A DNA stretch of 64,000 bases from Micromonospora sp. NBC_01699 (GTDB taxonomy: Bacteria; Actinomycetota; Actinomycetes; Mycobacteriales; Micromonosporaceae): assembly GCF_036250065.1 (NCBI RefSeq), contig NZ_CP109199.1, forward strand, positions 3,906,001 through 3,970,000, in the 5' to 3' direction. A program made the translations under genes and the position numbers. The notes below the pieces were generated by a model that was not told the DNA's origin, made no database searches, and worked only from the letters and a program-made list of their open reading frames with translations. Position 1 is the stretch's first letter. Each line of letters starts with the position of its first letter. Below, piece by piece: positions 33,286 through 44,650 of this stretch.

Positions 33286-34533
33286 TTACGGCAGTACGCG
33301 CTTGTCCGCGTCGAGGTTCGCGCTCAGCCGGATGGTGATGAACTCGTTGTTGTCCGGCTGGCCCGGGGTACGCCCGTTCGACGACGGGAAGTTGTTGTCG
33401 TTGAGTACGCCGAGCGTCCGGTCGTCCAGGATGACCAGGCCCTCGATGGTGGTGAACGGGAACCGGAACACCGGCCCGAAGCCGCCGATGTTGTGCGGGT
33501 TGTTGATGTTGAGCAGGTCGGCGACCAGGGTCTTGTCGACCTTGCCGTCCCGGTCCCGGTCCCGCCGGTCGATCAGGTAGATCTTCTTGGAGAGGGCGGC
33601 GGCACCCTCGCCGTTGTCCCGCTCGATGATCAGCATCCGGTTGTTGTCGACGCTGATCGCGTCACCGATCGCGTTGCTCGGCGAGTCGAGCTGGTAGGTC
33701 CACCAGTCCGCCGCGTACTGGCCGGTGACCAGGTCGAACCGGTACAGCCGCAACGCGCCCGCCGGGTCGCCGGCGACGGTGCCCTCCAGCAGCGGGTAGA
33801 GCGAACGACCGTCCGGGGAGAGCGCCATGCCCTCGAAGCCCTTGCTGCCGGCCAGGTTCGGCTGGCCGGCCGGGTTCTCCGGAGCCCGTACGCCGGGCAG
33901 CGGCACCGGTGCCTGCACCAGCCGACCGGCCCGGTCGAAGTGCAGCAGGTACGGGCCGAACTCGTCACCGATCCAGTACGAGCCGTCCTTGGTCTTGACC
34001 ATCGACTCGATGTCGAAGTCGGAACCGGTGAGCACCCGGTCCGGACGGGTCAGCGGGAACGGCACCAGCCCGTTCGGGTCGGTCAGGTTCAGGCCGCCGA
34101 GCACGTCGACCGACCCGGTGTCGAAGCTCGGCGCGACCCGCTGGATCCGCAGGACGAAGTCGGCGCTGTTGGCCTTGTTGCCGAAGCCGTTGTCGGTGAG
34201 CACGTCGAAGGTGCCGTCGGCGTTGCGCTGCACGCCGCTGAAGCCCTGCACCGGCTGGTCGGCGAAGGGCGCGACGACCCCGTTGACCGGGGCGGTGCCG
34301 AGCAGCGACCCGGACGGCTCGCTGGCGGGAACGAAGGACAGGGCCGGCAGTGCGGCGAAGTTGGTGAGAGTGGCCTGGCGGAACGGCTTCGCCGGCCCAC
34401 CCTGCCCGGTGAGGTTGACCTCGGTGCGGTCGGCCCCGATGAGGTTGGCCGCGGCGGTGGGCGCGCCGAGTACGGCGAGCGTCAACGCGCCGATACCGAG
34501 GCCTAGCCCGAGCCGTCGAGCGGTAGCTGTCAT
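33286..34533 (-). CDS. Secreted esterase-like phytase-family protein
   Basis: 415 aa with a signal peptide (MTATARRLGLGLGIGALTLAVLGAPTAAA). The mature region is a beta-propeller of the esterase-like activity of phytase family: FSGVQRNADGTFDVLTDNGFG, DFDIESMVKTKDGSYWIGDEFGPYLLHFD, KGFEGMALSPDGRSLYPLLEGT, NRMLIIERDNGEG, FTTIEGLVILDDRTLGVLNDNNFP. Many Asp/Asn-rich loops suggest calcium binding. The first in-frame start is 60 nt earlier, but ATG 34533 begins the signal peptide. Activity on phytate is not established for this family. Confidence 0.86.
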   Translation of the reverse strand: MTATARRLGLGLGIGALTLAVLGAPTAAANLIGADRTEVNLTGQGGPAKPFRQATLTNFAALPALSFVPASEPSGSLLGTAPVNGVVAPFADQPVQGFSGVQRNADGTFDVLTDNGFGNKANSADFVLRIQRVAPSFDTGSVDVLGGLNLTDPNGLVPFPLTRPDRVLTGSDFDIESMVKTKDGSYWIGDEFGPYLLHFDRAGRLVQAPVPLPGVRAPENPAGQPNLAGSKGFEGMALSPDGRSLYPLLEGTVAGDPAGALRLYRFDLVTGQYAADWWTYQLDSPSNAIGDAISVDNNRMLIIERDNGEGAAALSKKIYLIDRRDRDRDGKVDKTLVADLLNINNPHNIGGFGPVFRFPFTTIEGLVILDDRTLGVLNDNNFPSSNGRTPGQPDNNEFITIRLSANLDADKRVLP

Positions 34534-34653
34534 GGCCGGGACGGTAGGCGTCCCGGTTGAACTGCGGTTGACCGGGAATTGTCGATCAATCAAGGACCAG
34601 GGGGCGCGGCCTGTCCGACCGTGCCCCCGGTCCGCTGTCGACCGCCCGGAGCC

Positions 34654-35688
34654 TCAGCCGCCGAGCCGGCGCACCATGTTCATCACGGTCTCCAACTGCG
34701 GTCCGCCCTTGATCGGGTACGCGGTGCTGCCCAGGTAGCCCCACCAGTCCCAGCACCCGTTCGGGTTCACCGCCGAGGCGGTGGCCTGCGGATAGAGCAC
34801 TATCAGCCGGTTGGTGTCGGCGTACTGGTTGAGGTTGGCCCGGTCCACGAAGGCCGTACCGACGGTGTTGTAGCCCTGCTGGCAGCCGTGCAGCGCGACC
34901 AGCAGCTTGCAGGACTGCCCGGACGCGCAGGTCGACGGCACGTACGCGAACCCGGTGCCACCCATGCTCAGACCGGCCGCGACCCCGTTCACCGCGAACG
35001 TGTTCTGGTTGAAGCTGGTCAGGGTGCCGCCCAGCGGGCCGGTGTTCGGCGCGCTGACCGAACCGAGCAGTTTGCGCAGGAAGGCGTTCTGCGGGTCCGT
35101 ACCGCAGTCGTTGAGGAACGGCGACACGGTCGCGGTGCAGGCACCCGTGCCGTACGGCGTCACCCAGGCGTGGCCGGCGGACGAGCCGCTGTCGTACTGC
35201 ACGCTGGCGCCGAAGTGCTGGTAGTAACGGACCAGGTCGTCGGTGACCGACTTCTTGATCGCCGTGTCGTTGTTGCCGTGGTAGACGTACACCGGTTGAC
35301 CCGACAGCCGACTGACCGGGTCGACCCAGCCATAGGCGGCCCAGGTGCGGGTGTACGTCTGAAGGTTCCCCAGGTACGTCGGCAGGCTGTTGTCGGCGCA
35401 TCCGTACAGGGCCTGGCTGACGTTGTTCTGGGCGCAGTAGTACGGCCCGGCGGCGAAAACCGCCGCGCCCTTGATCCGGCTGGAGTAGGCGACCTGCAAC
35501 TGGGTCGCCAGGTAGCCGCCGGACGAGACGCCGGCGACGTACACCCCGGACACCTGGTACGTGCCGAGCGAGCCGGCGACCGGCGTCTTCGTGTACGGGG
35601 TGGCGGCGGCCCGGGCGGGGGCGGCACCGGGGACGAGCAGTGACAGGGCCGCGGCGGCGGCGGTGACGGTGCGTGCGAGGAACCTCAT
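34654..35688 (-). CDS. Secreted PHB depolymerase-type esterase
   Basis: 344 aa with a signal peptide ending near ARAAA. The catalytic triad is visible: lipase box GVSSGGYLATQL, Asp in YHGNNDTAI and His in SSAGHAWVTP. Cysteines (YYCAQN, YGCADN, GACTAT, NDCGTD, TCASGQSC, GCQQGY, NGCWDWW) suggest several disulfides, as in the fungal-type PHB depolymerases with this lipase-box order. There is no C-terminal substrate-binding module, so soluble short-chain or amorphous polyhydroxybutyrate esters are likely substrates. Confidence 0.86.
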   Translation of the reverse strand: MRFLARTVTAAAAALSLLVPGAAPARAAATPYTKTPVAGSLGTYQVSGVYVAGVSSGGYLATQLQVAYSSRIKGAAVFAAGPYYCAQNNVSQALYGCADNSLPTYLGNLQTYTRTWAAYGWVDPVSRLSGQPVYVYHGNNDTAIKKSVTDDLVRYYQHFGASVQYDSGSSAGHAWVTPYGTGACTATVSPFLNDCGTDPQNAFLRKLLGSVSAPNTGPLGGTLTSFNQNTFAVNGVAAGLSMGGTGFAYVPSTCASGQSCKLLVALHGCQQGYNTVGTAFVDRANLNQYADTNRLIVLYPQATASAVNPNGCWDWWGYLGSTAYPIKGGPQLETVMNMVRRLGG

Positions 35689-35869
35689 GGGACGCCCTCC
35701 TGATGGGAAGACGCCGGGCGGTGGGGCGCGGCGTGCACCGAGGCTAGGAGCGCATCGACCGATCCGACACCCGCGTTCGTGACATGTCTCACCACGTACG
35801 AGTGTGGTTGGACGCCAGTGCGCGCCCCGACGAACGTCGGGACGCGCACCGCCAGGTGTTGGTCGCCGG

Positions 35870-36736
35870 CTACCGGCCGGCCACCGGTGCCGGCTGCCGG
35901 TGGTACTCCGGCTTGTGTGGCGCGGTGGCCTCGACCGCCCATTCGAGCGCGTAGTCGGCCACCGCCTGCCAACCCGGCTGCCCGAGCGTGAAGTGGGTCC
36001 GGCCGGGAAGCTCGTGGTAACCGGTGATCGCCCGGGACCGGCGGTAGCGGCCGGCGTTCTGCTTGTTCTGTGACACCGGCACGACGTGGTCGGCGCCGCC
36101 GGCGACGAACAGCAGCGGCGCCCGGTCGCTGTTGGCGAAGTTGACCCGGATCGCGGACCGCGGGTTCAGGTTGGCCAACGCGCTCTCCCAGAGCACTCCC
36201 CCGGCGGCGGGCACGTGGTAGCGCCCGTAGATCCGATCGGACTCCTCCCGGCTCATCGTGTTGGTGAAGGCGTAGTGGAACTGCTCCGGGGTCAGCGGCA
36301 CCGCCCTGCGCCGGTTGGCGAAACTGCGCAGGATCGGCAACGCCACCCGCAGGCTGGAGAGCGGCACCCGCAACACCCCCTTGACCGGGGCCGAGTCGAT
36401 CGCCACCGCGGCGGCACCGAGGCCGCGGTCGGCCAGCATCTGGGTGAACGCCCCGCCGAAGGAGTGCCCCATGATGATCGGCGGCCGATCCAGGTCCCGG
36501 ATGATCCGGTCGTAGTGGTCGACGATTCGGGTGACGTTGAGTTTCGCGATCGGCGACGGATCCCGCCGAAGTTGCTCGACCTCCCCGTCCATCCCTGGCC
36601 AGGCGGGCGCGAGCACCCGGAAGCCCGCGCGGGAGTAGTGGTCGACCCACTGCTCCCAGCTACGCGGCGTCATCCACAGGCCGTGGATCAGGACGATGGT
36701 GTCGGCCGAGCTGCGATCGGCGGGACTGCTGCTCAT
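35870..36736 (-). CDS. Alpha/beta hydrolase
   Basis: 288 aa. Oxyanion region VLIHGLWMTPRSWEQWV, nucleophile elbow IIMGHSFGGAFTQ, acid in VAGGADHVVPVSQN and histidine in LPGRTHFTLG. No signal peptide. The ATG at 36736 follows AGGAGGGG; the frame open further upstream is not supported. A near-perfect 11-bp dyad lies 22 nt upstream of the start and looks like an operator. Substrate unknown. Confidence 0.87.
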   Translation of the reverse strand: MSSSPADRSSADTIVLIHGLWMTPRSWEQWVDHYSRAGFRVLAPAWPGMDGEVEQLRRDPSPIAKLNVTRIVDHYDRIIRDLDRPPIIMGHSFGGAFTQMLADRGLGAAAVAIDSAPVKGVLRVPLSSLRVALPILRSFANRRRAVPLTPEQFHYAFTNTMSREESDRIYGRYHVPAAGGVLWESALANLNPRSAIRVNFANSDRAPLLFVAGGADHVVPVSQNKQNAGRYRRSRAITGYHELPGRTHFTLGQPGWQAVADYALEWAVEATAPHKPEYHRQPAPVAGR

Positions 36737-36758
36737 GATCCCCTCCTGGCAAGGTCGC

Positions 36759-36787
36759 GTAAGCAAGCGTGAGCCGCGCTCGCTTAC
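36759..36787. promoter_or_regulatory. Operator-like inverted repeat upstream of the hydrolase
   Basis: GTAAGCAAGCG (36759-36769) and CGCTCGCTTAC (36777-36787) form an 11-bp inverted repeat with one mismatch and 7-nt spacer, where the hydrolase promoter should lie. The length and symmetry suit a TetR- or MarR-type dimer; no such regulator gene is adjacent. Confidence 0.5.
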
Positions 36788-36993
36788 CCGCCGCCGGACC
36801 CGCCAATCCGTACCGTGCCCGACAGCCGCCGACCGAGCCGAACCAAGGGCAATATGCCCCCTTTTGTTGGCATTGGGTCCGTCTCGCCGCCCGCCCTCGG
36901 GACGACGGGCGATCCGGATGCTCGCACGCCGAAACAACACAAGAGTCACGGGCCTGCGAGCGGGCCGCTAGACACCACCCTTAGTCTCCGTTG

Positions 36994-38853
36994 ATGACCC
37001 GGTTACCAGCAGAGCTGAGCCTGGCCGCTGATTTCGCACCCGCGACGCTGGCCCAGTGGCAGGAGTTGGCGCTCGCCGTACTGCGCAAGAGCGGGGCAGC
37101 CGACGAGAACACTCATCCCGACGCGGTCACCGGGTTGCTGGGCCGCACGACCTACGACGGCATCCGGGTGGCGCCGTTGTACACCGGCGCCGACGCCGCA
37201 CCCGAGGCCGGACTGCCCGGCCTGCCGCCGTTCACCCGCGGCGGGCAGCCGACCAGGCCGGTCGGCTCGGGTTGGGACATCCGACAGCGTCACGCGGATC
37301 CTGATCCGGTGGCCACCAACGAGGCGATCCTCGCCGACCTGGAAAACGGCGGCAGCTCGATCTGGTTGGCCCTGGAGCCCGGCGGCCTGGATCCGGCGGC
37401 GTTTCCGGCAGCCCTCGACGGGGTCTACCTCGACCTGGTCGGACTGATACTGGACGCCGGTCCGGCGACCGAACGCGCGGCGGCGGCCCTGTTCGCGCTC
37501 GCCACCGGGTCCGGTGTCGCGGCCGCCCAACTCACCGGCAACCTGGGTGCCGACCCGCTGGGCTGGCAGGCCCGCACCGGCGAGAACGCCGACCTGCGAA
37601 GCGCGACGGTGCTTGCCGGCCGGTGCGCGACGGAGTACCCCGGCCTGCGGGCGGTCACCGTGGACGCAACCGTCTTCCACGACGCCGGGGGTAGTGACGC
37701 CGAGGAACTGGGGTGCTCGGTCGCGGCCGGGGTCGCGTACCTGCGGGCGCTGACCGATGCGGGTCTCGACCCCGCCGCCGCCCTGGGTCAACTGGAGTTC
37801 CGGTACGCGGCGACAGCGGACCAGTTCTCGACCATCGCGAAGCTGCGCGCGGCCCGCCGGGTGTGGGCCCGGGTGGCGCAGGTGTGCGGGGCACCGACCG
37901 CGGGTGCCCAGCGTCAGCACGCGGTGACGTCGGCGGCGATGATGACCAGCCGCGACCCGTGGGTGAACATGCTTCGTACCACCCTCGCCTGTTTCGCCGC
38001 CGGGGTCGGTGGCGCGGATGCGGTGACCGTGCAGCCGTTCGACACCCGGCTCGGACTCCCGGACGGGTTCAGCCGCCGGATCGCCCGTAACACGCAGTCG
38101 CTGTTGCTCGCGGAGGCGAATGTCGGTCGGGTGGTCGATCCGGCCGGTGGTTCCTGGTATGTCGAGCGACTCACCGAGGACCTCGCCCGGGCCGCCTGGG
38201 CGTGGTTCACCGAGATCGAGCGGGCCGGCGGCCTCGCTGCCGCTCTGGGCAGCGGGTTGGTCGCCGACCGGCTCGCCCGTACCTGGGACCGGCGGGCGAA
38301 GAACCTCGCCCACCGACGGGATCCGATCACCGGCGTGAGCGAGTTCCCGCTCCTGGAGGAGCGCCTGCCGGTTCGTCGCGCGGCACCGGCGCCGCCCTCG
38401 GGTGGGTTGCCCCGGCATCGTTACGCGGAGCTGTTCGAGGATCTGCGGGACCGGGCCGAGGCGCACGCCGCGACCACCGGCACCGTCCCGAGCGTGTTCC
38501 TGGCGACGTTGGGCCCGGTGGCGGCGCACACGGGTCGGGCGTCGTTCGCGGCGAACCTGTTCGCCGCCGGTGGGATCGCCACGACACGCAGCGGCCCCGC
38601 AACGGACGCGGACGAGATCGCCGCCGCGTTCACCGCCAGCGGCGCCACGGTCGCATGCCTGTGTGGAACGGACAAGACGTACGCCGCCCTGGCCGGTCCG
38701 GTCGCGGTCGCGTTGGCGGCGGCGGGGGCACGGCGGGTGTGGTTGGCGGGTCCGCCCGGCGGGTGGGACGGGGTGGACTCGTACCTGTTCGCCGGTTGTG
38801 ACGCGGTCGAGGTTCTCGAAACGACGCTACGTGACCTGGGGGTGGATCGATGA
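36994..38853 (+). CDS. mutA: Methylmalonyl-CoA mutase small (beta) subunit
   Basis: 619 aa, full length for the non-catalytic subunit of the heterodimeric mutase. The barrel is recognisable ([90 protein letters not shown]). The C-terminal flavodoxin-like domain lacks the DxHxxG cobalamin motif, as expected for this subunit. The preceding TTG also fits in frame; ATG is chosen. The stop overlaps mutB (ATGA). It converts (R)-methylmalonyl-CoA and succinyl-CoA together with MutB. Confidence 0.93.
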   Translation: MTRLPAELSLAADFAPATLAQWQELALAVLRKSGAADENTHPDAVTGLLGRTTYDGIRVAPLYTGADAAPEAGLPGLPPFTRGGQPTRPVGSGWDIRQRHADPDPVATNEAILADLENGGSSIWLALEPGGLDPAAFPAALDGVYLDLVGLILDAGPATERAAAALFALATGSGVAAAQLTGNLGADPLGWQARTGENADLRSATVLAGRCATEYPGLRAVTVDATVFHDAGGSDAEELGCSVAAGVAYLRALTDAGLDPAAALGQLEFRYAATADQFSTIAKLRAARRVWARVAQVCGAPTAGAQRQHAVTSAAMMTSRDPWVNMLRTTLACFAAGVGGADAVTVQPFDTRLGLPDGFSRRIARNTQSLLLAEANVGRVVDPAGGSWYVERLTEDLARAAWAWFTEIERAGGLAAALGSGLVADRLARTWDRRAKNLAHRRDPITGVSEFPLLEERLPVRRAAPAPPSGGLPRHRYAELFEDLRDRAEAHAATTGTVPSVFLATLGPVAAHTGRASFAANLFAAGGIATTRSGPATDADEIAAAFTASGATVACLCGTDKTYAALAGPVAVALAAAGARRVWLAGPPGGWDGVDSYLFAGCDAVEVLETTLRDLGVDR

Positions 38854-41057
38854 TCCCGGACTTCTCCGACCTGGAACTCGGCACCCCGGAGCCAACCGCC
38901 GAGTCGGGCGGTTGGGGCGCCGGGGTACGTGACCGGACCGGCGCCGATCCGGAGGCCGTGGCCTGGGAGACCCCGGAGGGGATCACCGTCCCCCCGCTGT
39001 ACACCGCCGACGACGTGGCCGGCCTGGACTTCCTGAACGCGTATCCGGGAATCGCCCCGTACCTGCGGGGTCCCTACCCGACGATGTACACCACCCAGCC
39101 GTGGACGATCCGTCAGTACGCCGGGTTCTCCACCGCGCAGCAGTCGAACGCGTTCTACCGGCGGAACCTGGCGGCGGGGCAGAAGGGGTTGTCGGTGGCG
39201 TTCGACCTGCCGACGCACCGGGGATACGACTCCGACCACTCCAGGGTGATCGGCGACGTGGGAATGGCCGGGGTGGCGATCGACTCGATCCTGGACATGC
39301 GGGAGTTGTTCGACGGGATCCCGTTGGACCGGATGAGCGTGTCGATGACCATGAACGGCGCGGTCCTGCCCGTCCTCGCGTTGTACATCGTCGCCGCCGA
39401 GGAACAGGGCGTGGCACCGGAGCAACTGTCCGGGACGATTCAGAACGACATCCTGAAAGAGTTCATGGTCCGCAACACCTACATCTACCCACCCGGACCG
39501 TCGATGCGGATCATCTCCGACATCTTCGCCTACACCTCGACCCGGATGCCCCGGTTCAACTCGATCTCGATCTCCGGCTACCACATCCAGGAAGCCGGCG
39601 CGACCGCCGACCTCGAACTCGCCTACACCCTCGCCGACGGCATCGAGTACCTCCGCGCCGGCCAAGCCGCCGGCCTCGACATCGACGCGTTCGCCCCGAG
39701 ACTGTCGTTCTTCTGGGGTATCGGCATGAACTTCTTCATGGAGGTCGCGAAGCTCCGCGCCGCCCGCCTCCTCTGGGCCAAACTCGTCCGCCAGTTCGAG
39801 CCGAAGAACCCGAAGTCGTTGTCCCTGCGGGCCCACTCCCAGACGTCGGGGTGGTCCCTGACCGCCCAGGACGTGTACAACAACGTCGTCCGCACCTGCG
39901 TCGAAGCGATGGCCGCCACCCAGGGCCACACCCAGTCCCTGCACACCAACGCCCTCGACGAAGCCCTCGCCCTACCCACCGACTTCTCCGCCCGGATCGC
40001 CCGCAACACCCAACTCCTCCTCACCCAGGAATCCGGCACCACGAGTGTCATCGACCCCTGGGGCGGCAGCCACTACATCGAACGCCTCACCCACGACCTC
40101 GCCACCCGCGCCTGGACCCACATCCAGGAGATCGAGGCCGCGGGCGGGATGGCCGCCGCGATCGATGCCGGCCTGCCCAAGCTGCGGATCGAGGAGGCGG
40201 CGGCCCGCACCCAGGCCAGAATCGACTCCGGCCGGCAACCTGTGATCGGCGTCAACATCCATCGCGCCGACGCTGACGAGCCCATCGACGTCCTGCGGGT
40301 CGACAACAGCGCCGTCCGCACCGAACAGGTCGACAAGCTCGGCCGACTGCGCGCCGACCGGGACCCCGAGGTGTGGGCTGCCGCCCTCGACGCCCTGCGT
40401 ACGGCCGCTGCCGCCGGACCGGCCGGACGCGGCGACCTGAGCCGCAACCTGCTCGCCCTGGCCGTGGACGCCGCCCGCGCGAGAGCCACCGTCGGGGAGA
40501 TCAGCAAAGCCCTCGAAGATGTCTACGGCCGGCACACCGCGCAGATCCGTACGATCACAGGTGTGTACCGGAACGAGGCCGGCAACAACACCACCATCGA
40601 ACAGGCCAGGGCCGCCACCGCCGCGTTCGCGGACGCCGAGGGGCGCCAACCCCGAATCCTGGTCGCCAAGATGGGTCAGGACGGCCATGACCGGGGGCAG
40701 AAGGTGATCGCGACCGCCTTCGCCGACCTCGGCTTCGACGTCGACGTCGGCCCGCTGTTCCAGACTCCGGCCGAGGTAGCCCGCCAGGCCGTCGAGGCCG
40801 ACGTCCACATCGTCGGCGTCAACTCCCTCGCCGCCGGCCACCTCACCCTCGTACCGGCGCTGCGCGACGAACTCACCGCGCTCGGCCGCCCCGACGTCAT
40901 GATCATTGTTGGCGGCGTCATCCCCGAGCAGGACTTCGACACGCTCCGGGCGGCCGGCGCCAGCGCGATCTTCCCGCCCGGGACCGTCATCCCCACCGCC
41001 GCGCTCGACCTCCTCACCCAACTCACCAAACAACTCGGCCACCCGACAGCCGGATGA
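38850..41057 (+). CDS. mutB: Methylmalonyl-CoA mutase large (alpha) catalytic subunit
   Basis: 735 aa. The TIM barrel contains the CoA tunnel ([38 protein letters not shown]) and catalytic Tyr/His segments. The C-terminal B12 domain has the DxHxxG ligand in [11 protein letters not shown], then [11 protein letters not shown] and [11 protein letters not shown]. Adenosylcobalamin-dependent carbon-skeleton mutase linking propionate, odd-chain and branched-chain catabolism to succinyl-CoA; also used to make methylmalonyl-CoA for polyketides. Coupled by ATGA to mutA and to meaB. Confidence 0.96.
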   Translation: MIPDFSDLELGTPEPTAESGGWGAGVRDRTGADPEAVAWETPEGITVPPLYTADDVAGLDFLNAYPGIAPYLRGPYPTMYTTQPWTIRQYAGFSTAQQSNAFYRRNLAAGQKGLSVAFDLPTHRGYDSDHSRVIGDVGMAGVAIDSILDMRELFDGIPLDRMSVSMTMNGAVLPVLALYIVAAEEQGVAPEQLSGTIQNDILKEFMVRNTYIYPPGPSMRIISDIFAYTSTRMPRFNSISISGYHIQEAGATADLELAYTLADGIEYLRAGQAAGLDIDAFAPRLSFFWGIGMNFFMEVAKLRAARLLWAKLVRQFEPKNPKSLSLRAHSQTSGWSLTAQDVYNNVVRTCVEAMAATQGHTQSLHTNALDEALALPTDFSARIARNTQLLLTQESGTTSVIDPWGGSHYIERLTHDLATRAWTHIQEIEAAGGMAAAIDAGLPKLRIEEAAARTQARIDSGRQPVIGVNIHRADADEPIDVLRVDNSAVRTEQVDKLGRLRADRDPEVWAAALDALRTAAAAGPAGRGDLSRNLLALAVDAARARATVGEISKALEDVYGRHTAQIRTITGVYRNEAGNNTTIEQARAATAAFADAEGRQPRILVAKMGQDGHDRGQKVIATAFADLGFDVDVGPLFQTPAEVARQAVEADVHIVGVNSLAAGHLTLVPALRDELTALGRPDVMIIVGGVIPEQDFDTLRAAGASAIFPPGTVIPTAALDLLTQLTKQLGHPTAG

Positions 41058-42046
41058 CCCGACCGATGCCGGACGTCAACGACTACACCGCCGGGGTGCT
41101 CGCCGCGACGCCCGCGTGGATCGCGCGGGCGATCACGCTGGTGGAGTCGCGGCGCCCGGACCACCGGGCACTGGCCCAGCAACTGCTGGTCGCGCTCACC
41201 CCGCACGCCGGCAACGCTCGGCGGGTCGGCATCACCGGCGTACCGGGGGTCGGCAAGTCGACCTTCATCGACGCGCTGGGCAGCCATCTCACCGCCGAGG
41301 GACACCGGGTGGCGGTGCTGGCGGTCGATCCCTCCTCGACCCGTACCGGTGGCAGCATCCTCGGCGACAAGACCAGGATGACCCGGCTCGCCACTGATCC
41401 GGCCGCCTTCGTCCGCCCCTCCCCCACCGCCGGCACCCTCGGCGGCGTGGCGAAGGCGACCCGTGAGGCGATGGTCGTGGTGGAGGCCGCCGGCTACGAC
41501 GTGGTGCTGGTGGAGACCGTGGGGGTGGGACAGTCCGAGACCACCGTCGCCGACATGGTCGACTCCTTCCTGCTGCTCGCCCTGGCCCGGACCGGTGACC
41601 AGCTCCAGGGGATCAAGAAGGGGGTGCTCGAACTCGCCGACGTGATCGCGGTCAACAAGGCCGACGGCCCGCACGCCAACGACGCCCGCGTCGCCGCGCG
41701 CGAGCTGGCCGGGGCGTTGCGGCTGCTGCGTACGGGCGAAGCCGGCTGGCAGCCGCCCGTGCTGACCTGTAGCGCGCTGGAGGGCACCGGCCTGACCGAG
41801 GTGTGGCAGCAGCTGGTCCGGCACCAGGAGAGCCTGCGCGCCTCCGGTGAGCTGGCCGCCCGGCGCCGCAACCAGCAGGTGGGCTGGCTCTGGGCGATGG
41901 TCCGGACGGGCCTGCTCGACGAGCTGCGGGAGCATCCCGCGGTGACCGCGCTCGCCCCGGAGCTCGAACGTCGGGTCCTCGACGGCAGCCTGACCCCGAC
42001 GCTGGCCGCCGAGCGTCTGCTGGCCGCCTTCACCGGTCGTACCTGA
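41054..42046 (+). CDS. meaB: MeaB/ArgK-type GTPase chaperone of methylmalonyl-CoA mutase
   Basis: 330 aa G3E GTPase. Walker [20 protein letters not shown], switch residues [19 protein letters not shown], Walker B-like [12 protein letters not shown], base recognition NKAD. The C-terminal dimerisation arm is present. It guards the mutase by gating cofactor loading and exchange of damaged cobalamin. Start overlaps mutB stop (ATGA). A TTG-free ATG pair (MTRPMPD) leaves the exact start within five residues. Confidence 0.94.
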   Translation: MTRPMPDVNDYTAGVLAATPAWIARAITLVESRRPDHRALAQQLLVALTPHAGNARRVGITGVPGVGKSTFIDALGSHLTAEGHRVAVLAVDPSSTRTGGSILGDKTRMTRLATDPAAFVRPSPTAGTLGGVAKATREAMVVVEAAGYDVVLVETVGVGQSETTVADMVDSFLLLALARTGDQLQGIKKGVLELADVIAVNKADGPHANDARVAARELAGALRLLRTGEAGWQPPVLTCSALEGTGLTEVWQQLVRHQESLRASGELAARRRNQQVGWLWAMVRTGLLDELREHPAVTALAPELERRVLDGSLTPTLAAERLLAAFTGRT

Positions 42047-42055
42047 GCCCGCCTC

Positions 42056-43465
42056 TCATCCGGGTAGCTGGGCGATGTGCCGGAGCTTGTTCATGGCGTC
42101 GAGCGCGGCGACCTTGTACGCCTCCGCCAGCGTCGGGTAGTTGAACACGGCGTCGACCAGGTAGTCGACGCTGCCGTTGCAGCCCATCACGGCCTGCCCG
42201 ATGTGGACGAGTTCGGTGGCGTCGGTGCCGAAGATGTGCACCCCGAGCAGGCTCCGGTCGGACGGCGAGACCAGCAGCTTGAGCATGCCGTACGAGTCAC
42301 CGATGATCTGTCCGCGAGCGAGTTCCCGGTAGCGGGCGACGCCCACCTCGAACGGCACCCGGGCGGCGGTGAGTTCGTCCTCGGTCCGGCCGATGAAGCT
42401 GATCTCGGGGATCGAGTAGATCCCGATCGGCTGCTGCTGGGACAGCTCGCGTACGGGCTCGTCGCAGGCGTGGTGTCCGGCCAGCCGGCCCTGCTCCATC
42501 GAGGTCGAGGCGAGCGCGGGGAAGCCGATCACGTCACCGACGGCGTAGATGTGCGGCACGGCGCTGCGGAACCACTCGTCAACCTTGATCCGTCCGCGCG
42601 AGTCCGCGCTCAGCCCGGCCAGTTCCAGGGAGAGGGCATCGGCGGTCCCCTGCCGCCCGGCGGAGTACATCACGGTGTCCGCGGCGATCCGCTTGCCGCT
42701 CTCCAGTACGGCGATCGCACCGCGCGGATGCCGTTCCACCGAGGCGACCGCCTCACCGAACCGGAACGTCACGGCAAGGTCGCGCAGGTGGTACTTCAAC
42801 GCCTCGACGATTTCCAGGTCGCAGAAGTCGAGCATCCGGTCGCGTCGCTCGACCACGGTGACCTTGGTGCCGAGCGCGGCGAACATCGAGGCGTACTCGA
42901 TGCCGATCACGCCCGCGCCGACCACCACCATCGAGCCGGGCACCTGTTCGAGGTTGAGGATGCCGTCGGAGTCGACCACCGTACGTTCGTCGAAGGCGAC
43001 TCCGTCGGGGCGGGCCGGGCGGGTGCCCACCGCGATCACGATCTTCGCGGCGGTGACCGCCGACTCGCGTCCGTTGTGTTCGCTGACGATGATCGTGTGT
43101 GGGTCGGCGAACCGGCCGGTGCCACCGATCAGCCGGATCCGGTTGCGGGACAGTTGGCTGCGGATGACGTCGATCTCGCGCCCGATCACGTGCTGGGTAC
43201 GGGCGGCGAGGTCGGCGACCGTGATGTCGTCCTTGAGGCGGTAGCTCTGGCCGTAGGTCTCCCGCTGGCTCAGGCCGGTCAGGTAGAGGACGGCCTCGCG
43301 CAGCGTCTTCGACGGGATGGTGCCGGTGTTGATGCAGACGCCGCCGACCATGTCGACGCGCTCGACGACGGCCACCCGCCGGCCGAGCTTCGCCGCCGCG
43401 ACCGCCGCCTTCTGTCCACCCGGACCTGAACCGAGTACGAGGAGATCGAAGTCATACACCGGCAC
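42056..43465 (-). CDS. sthA: Soluble (Si-specific) pyridine nucleotide transhydrogenase
   Basis: 469 aa flavoprotein disulfide-reductase family member. FAD site [21 protein letters not shown]; the redox-active pair is replaced, reading [19 protein letters not shown], which is diagnostic of SthA; NAD(P) site [18 protein letters not shown]-terminal [36 protein letters not shown]. It equilibrates NADPH and NAD+ in the cytosol. It converges on meaB with a 9-nt gap and is divergent from a LysR-type gene across about 200 nt. Confidence 0.93.
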   Translation of the reverse strand: MPVYDFDLLVLGSGPGGQKAAVAAAKLGRRVAVVERVDMVGGVCINTGTIPSKTLREAVLYLTGLSQRETYGQSYRLKDDITVADLAARTQHVIGREIDVIRSQLSRNRIRLIGGTGRFADPHTIIVSEHNGRESAVTAAKIVIAVGTRPARPDGVAFDERTVVDSDGILNLEQVPGSMVVVGAGVIGIEYASMFAALGTKVTVVERRDRMLDFCDLEIVEALKYHLRDLAVTFRFGEAVASVERHPRGAIAVLESGKRIAADTVMYSAGRQGTADALSLELAGLSADSRGRIKVDEWFRSAVPHIYAVGDVIGFPALASTSMEQGRLAGHHACDEPVRELSQQQPIGIYSIPEISFIGRTEDELTAARVPFEVGVARYRELARGQIIGDSYGMLKLLVSPSDRSLLGVHIFGTDATELVHIGQAVMGCNGSVDYLVDAVFNYPTLAEAYKVAALDAMNKLRHIAQLPG

Positions 43466-43665
43466 AGTCTTTCAAGGTCAGGTTTCGAATGACTATGTCG
43501 TACGCGAACGACCCTCACCTGTTGACCCAACCGATACCGATGGCGCGGCCCACCGCCCGTACATCGTCCTAGGAGGCTAGGTGTGAGACCGGAGCGGCCG
43601 GCGGGGCCGGGGTGGGATGCTTTCCGCCTGGACGCGCATCCCCCGTACCGAAGGGTTGGTTCACG

Positions 43666-44610
43666 GTGTTCCTCCGGCACCTCGAATACCTGACCGCGCT
43701 GGCCCGGGAGGGCCACTTCGGACGGGCGGCGGCGGCCTGCTGGGTCAGCCAACCCACGCTGTCCGACGGCATCCGAAAGCTGGAGGCGGAGTTCGGGGTG
43801 GCGGTGGTGCGTCGGGGAAACCGCTTCGAGGGCTTCACCCCGGAGGGCGAACGGCTGCTCGCCTGGTCCCGCCGGGTGCTCGCCGACCGGGAACAGCTAC
43901 TGGCCGACTTCGGACGGACCAGCCACGAGGGACTGACCGGACAGTTGCGGCTGGGCGCCGTACCGGCCTCGCTGCCGCCGGTGTCCCTGCTCACCGGCCC
44001 GTTCCGGGACCGGCATCCGGGAACCGGCCTCACCGTGCTGTCCCTGACCTCGGACGAGATCCTGCGCCGGCTGGCCGACTTCGAACTCGACGCCGGACTC
44101 ACCTACCTGACCGACGAGCCGCTGGCCGGGTACCGGACCGTGCCGCTCTACGACGAGCGTTATCTCCTGCTCACCACCGAGAACGGCGACTTCGCCGGCC
44201 GGTCCGAGGTCGGTTGGGCCGAGGTGGCGCGGTTGCCGCTCTGCCTGCTCACCCCCGACATGCAGAACCGGCGCATCCTCGACGGACTGTTCCACCGCGC
44301 CGGGGTGACGGTCACCCCCCGGATGGAGACGAACTCGATCTCCACCCTCTGCTCGCACGTACGCGGTGGACGCTGGGCGAGCGTGATCCCGCAGGCGTGG
44401 CTCTGCCTGCTCGGGGTGCCACCGGGCACCCGGGTACTGCCGCTGACCGGCCCGACGGCGACCAGCACGGTCGGGCTGGTGGTGCTCGACCGCGACCCTC
44501 CCCCGCTGGTGGCCAGCGCGTTGCTGCACGTCGCGGAGGGGCTCGACCTGCAACGCAGCCTGGACGACCTGGTCCCCGCCGGGACCTTCGGGGCGACCGG
44601 GCCGCCGTGA
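43666..44610 (+). CDS. LysR-family transcriptional regulator
   Basis: 314 aa. Winged HTH at the N-terminus (FLRHLEYLTALAREGHFGRAAAACWVSQPTLSDGIRKLEAEFGV), followed by a periplasmic-binding-protein-like effector domain (LTGQLRLGAVPASLPPVSLL). GTG at 43666 follows AAGGG and starts just before the HTH. The HTH most resembles LysR proteins I know from formate dehydrogenase operons (FdsR type). The adjacent selD would fit a formate/selenium theme, but no dehydrogenase gene is present here. Confidence 0.87.
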   Translation: MFLRHLEYLTALAREGHFGRAAAACWVSQPTLSDGIRKLEAEFGVAVVRRGNRFEGFTPEGERLLAWSRRVLADREQLLADFGRTSHEGLTGQLRLGAVPASLPPVSLLTGPFRDRHPGTGLTVLSLTSDEILRRLADFELDAGLTYLTDEPLAGYRTVPLYDERYLLLTTENGDFAGRSEVGWAEVARLPLCLLTPDMQNRRILDGLFHRAGVTVTPRMETNSISTLCSHVRGGRWASVIPQAWLCLLGVPPGTRVLPLTGPTATSTVGLVVLDRDPPPLVASALLHVAEGLDLQRSLDDLVPAGTFGATGPP

Positions 44611-44650
44611 CGAGGCGTTTCGGCGCCGTACCGGGCATAGGCTGGGACGC

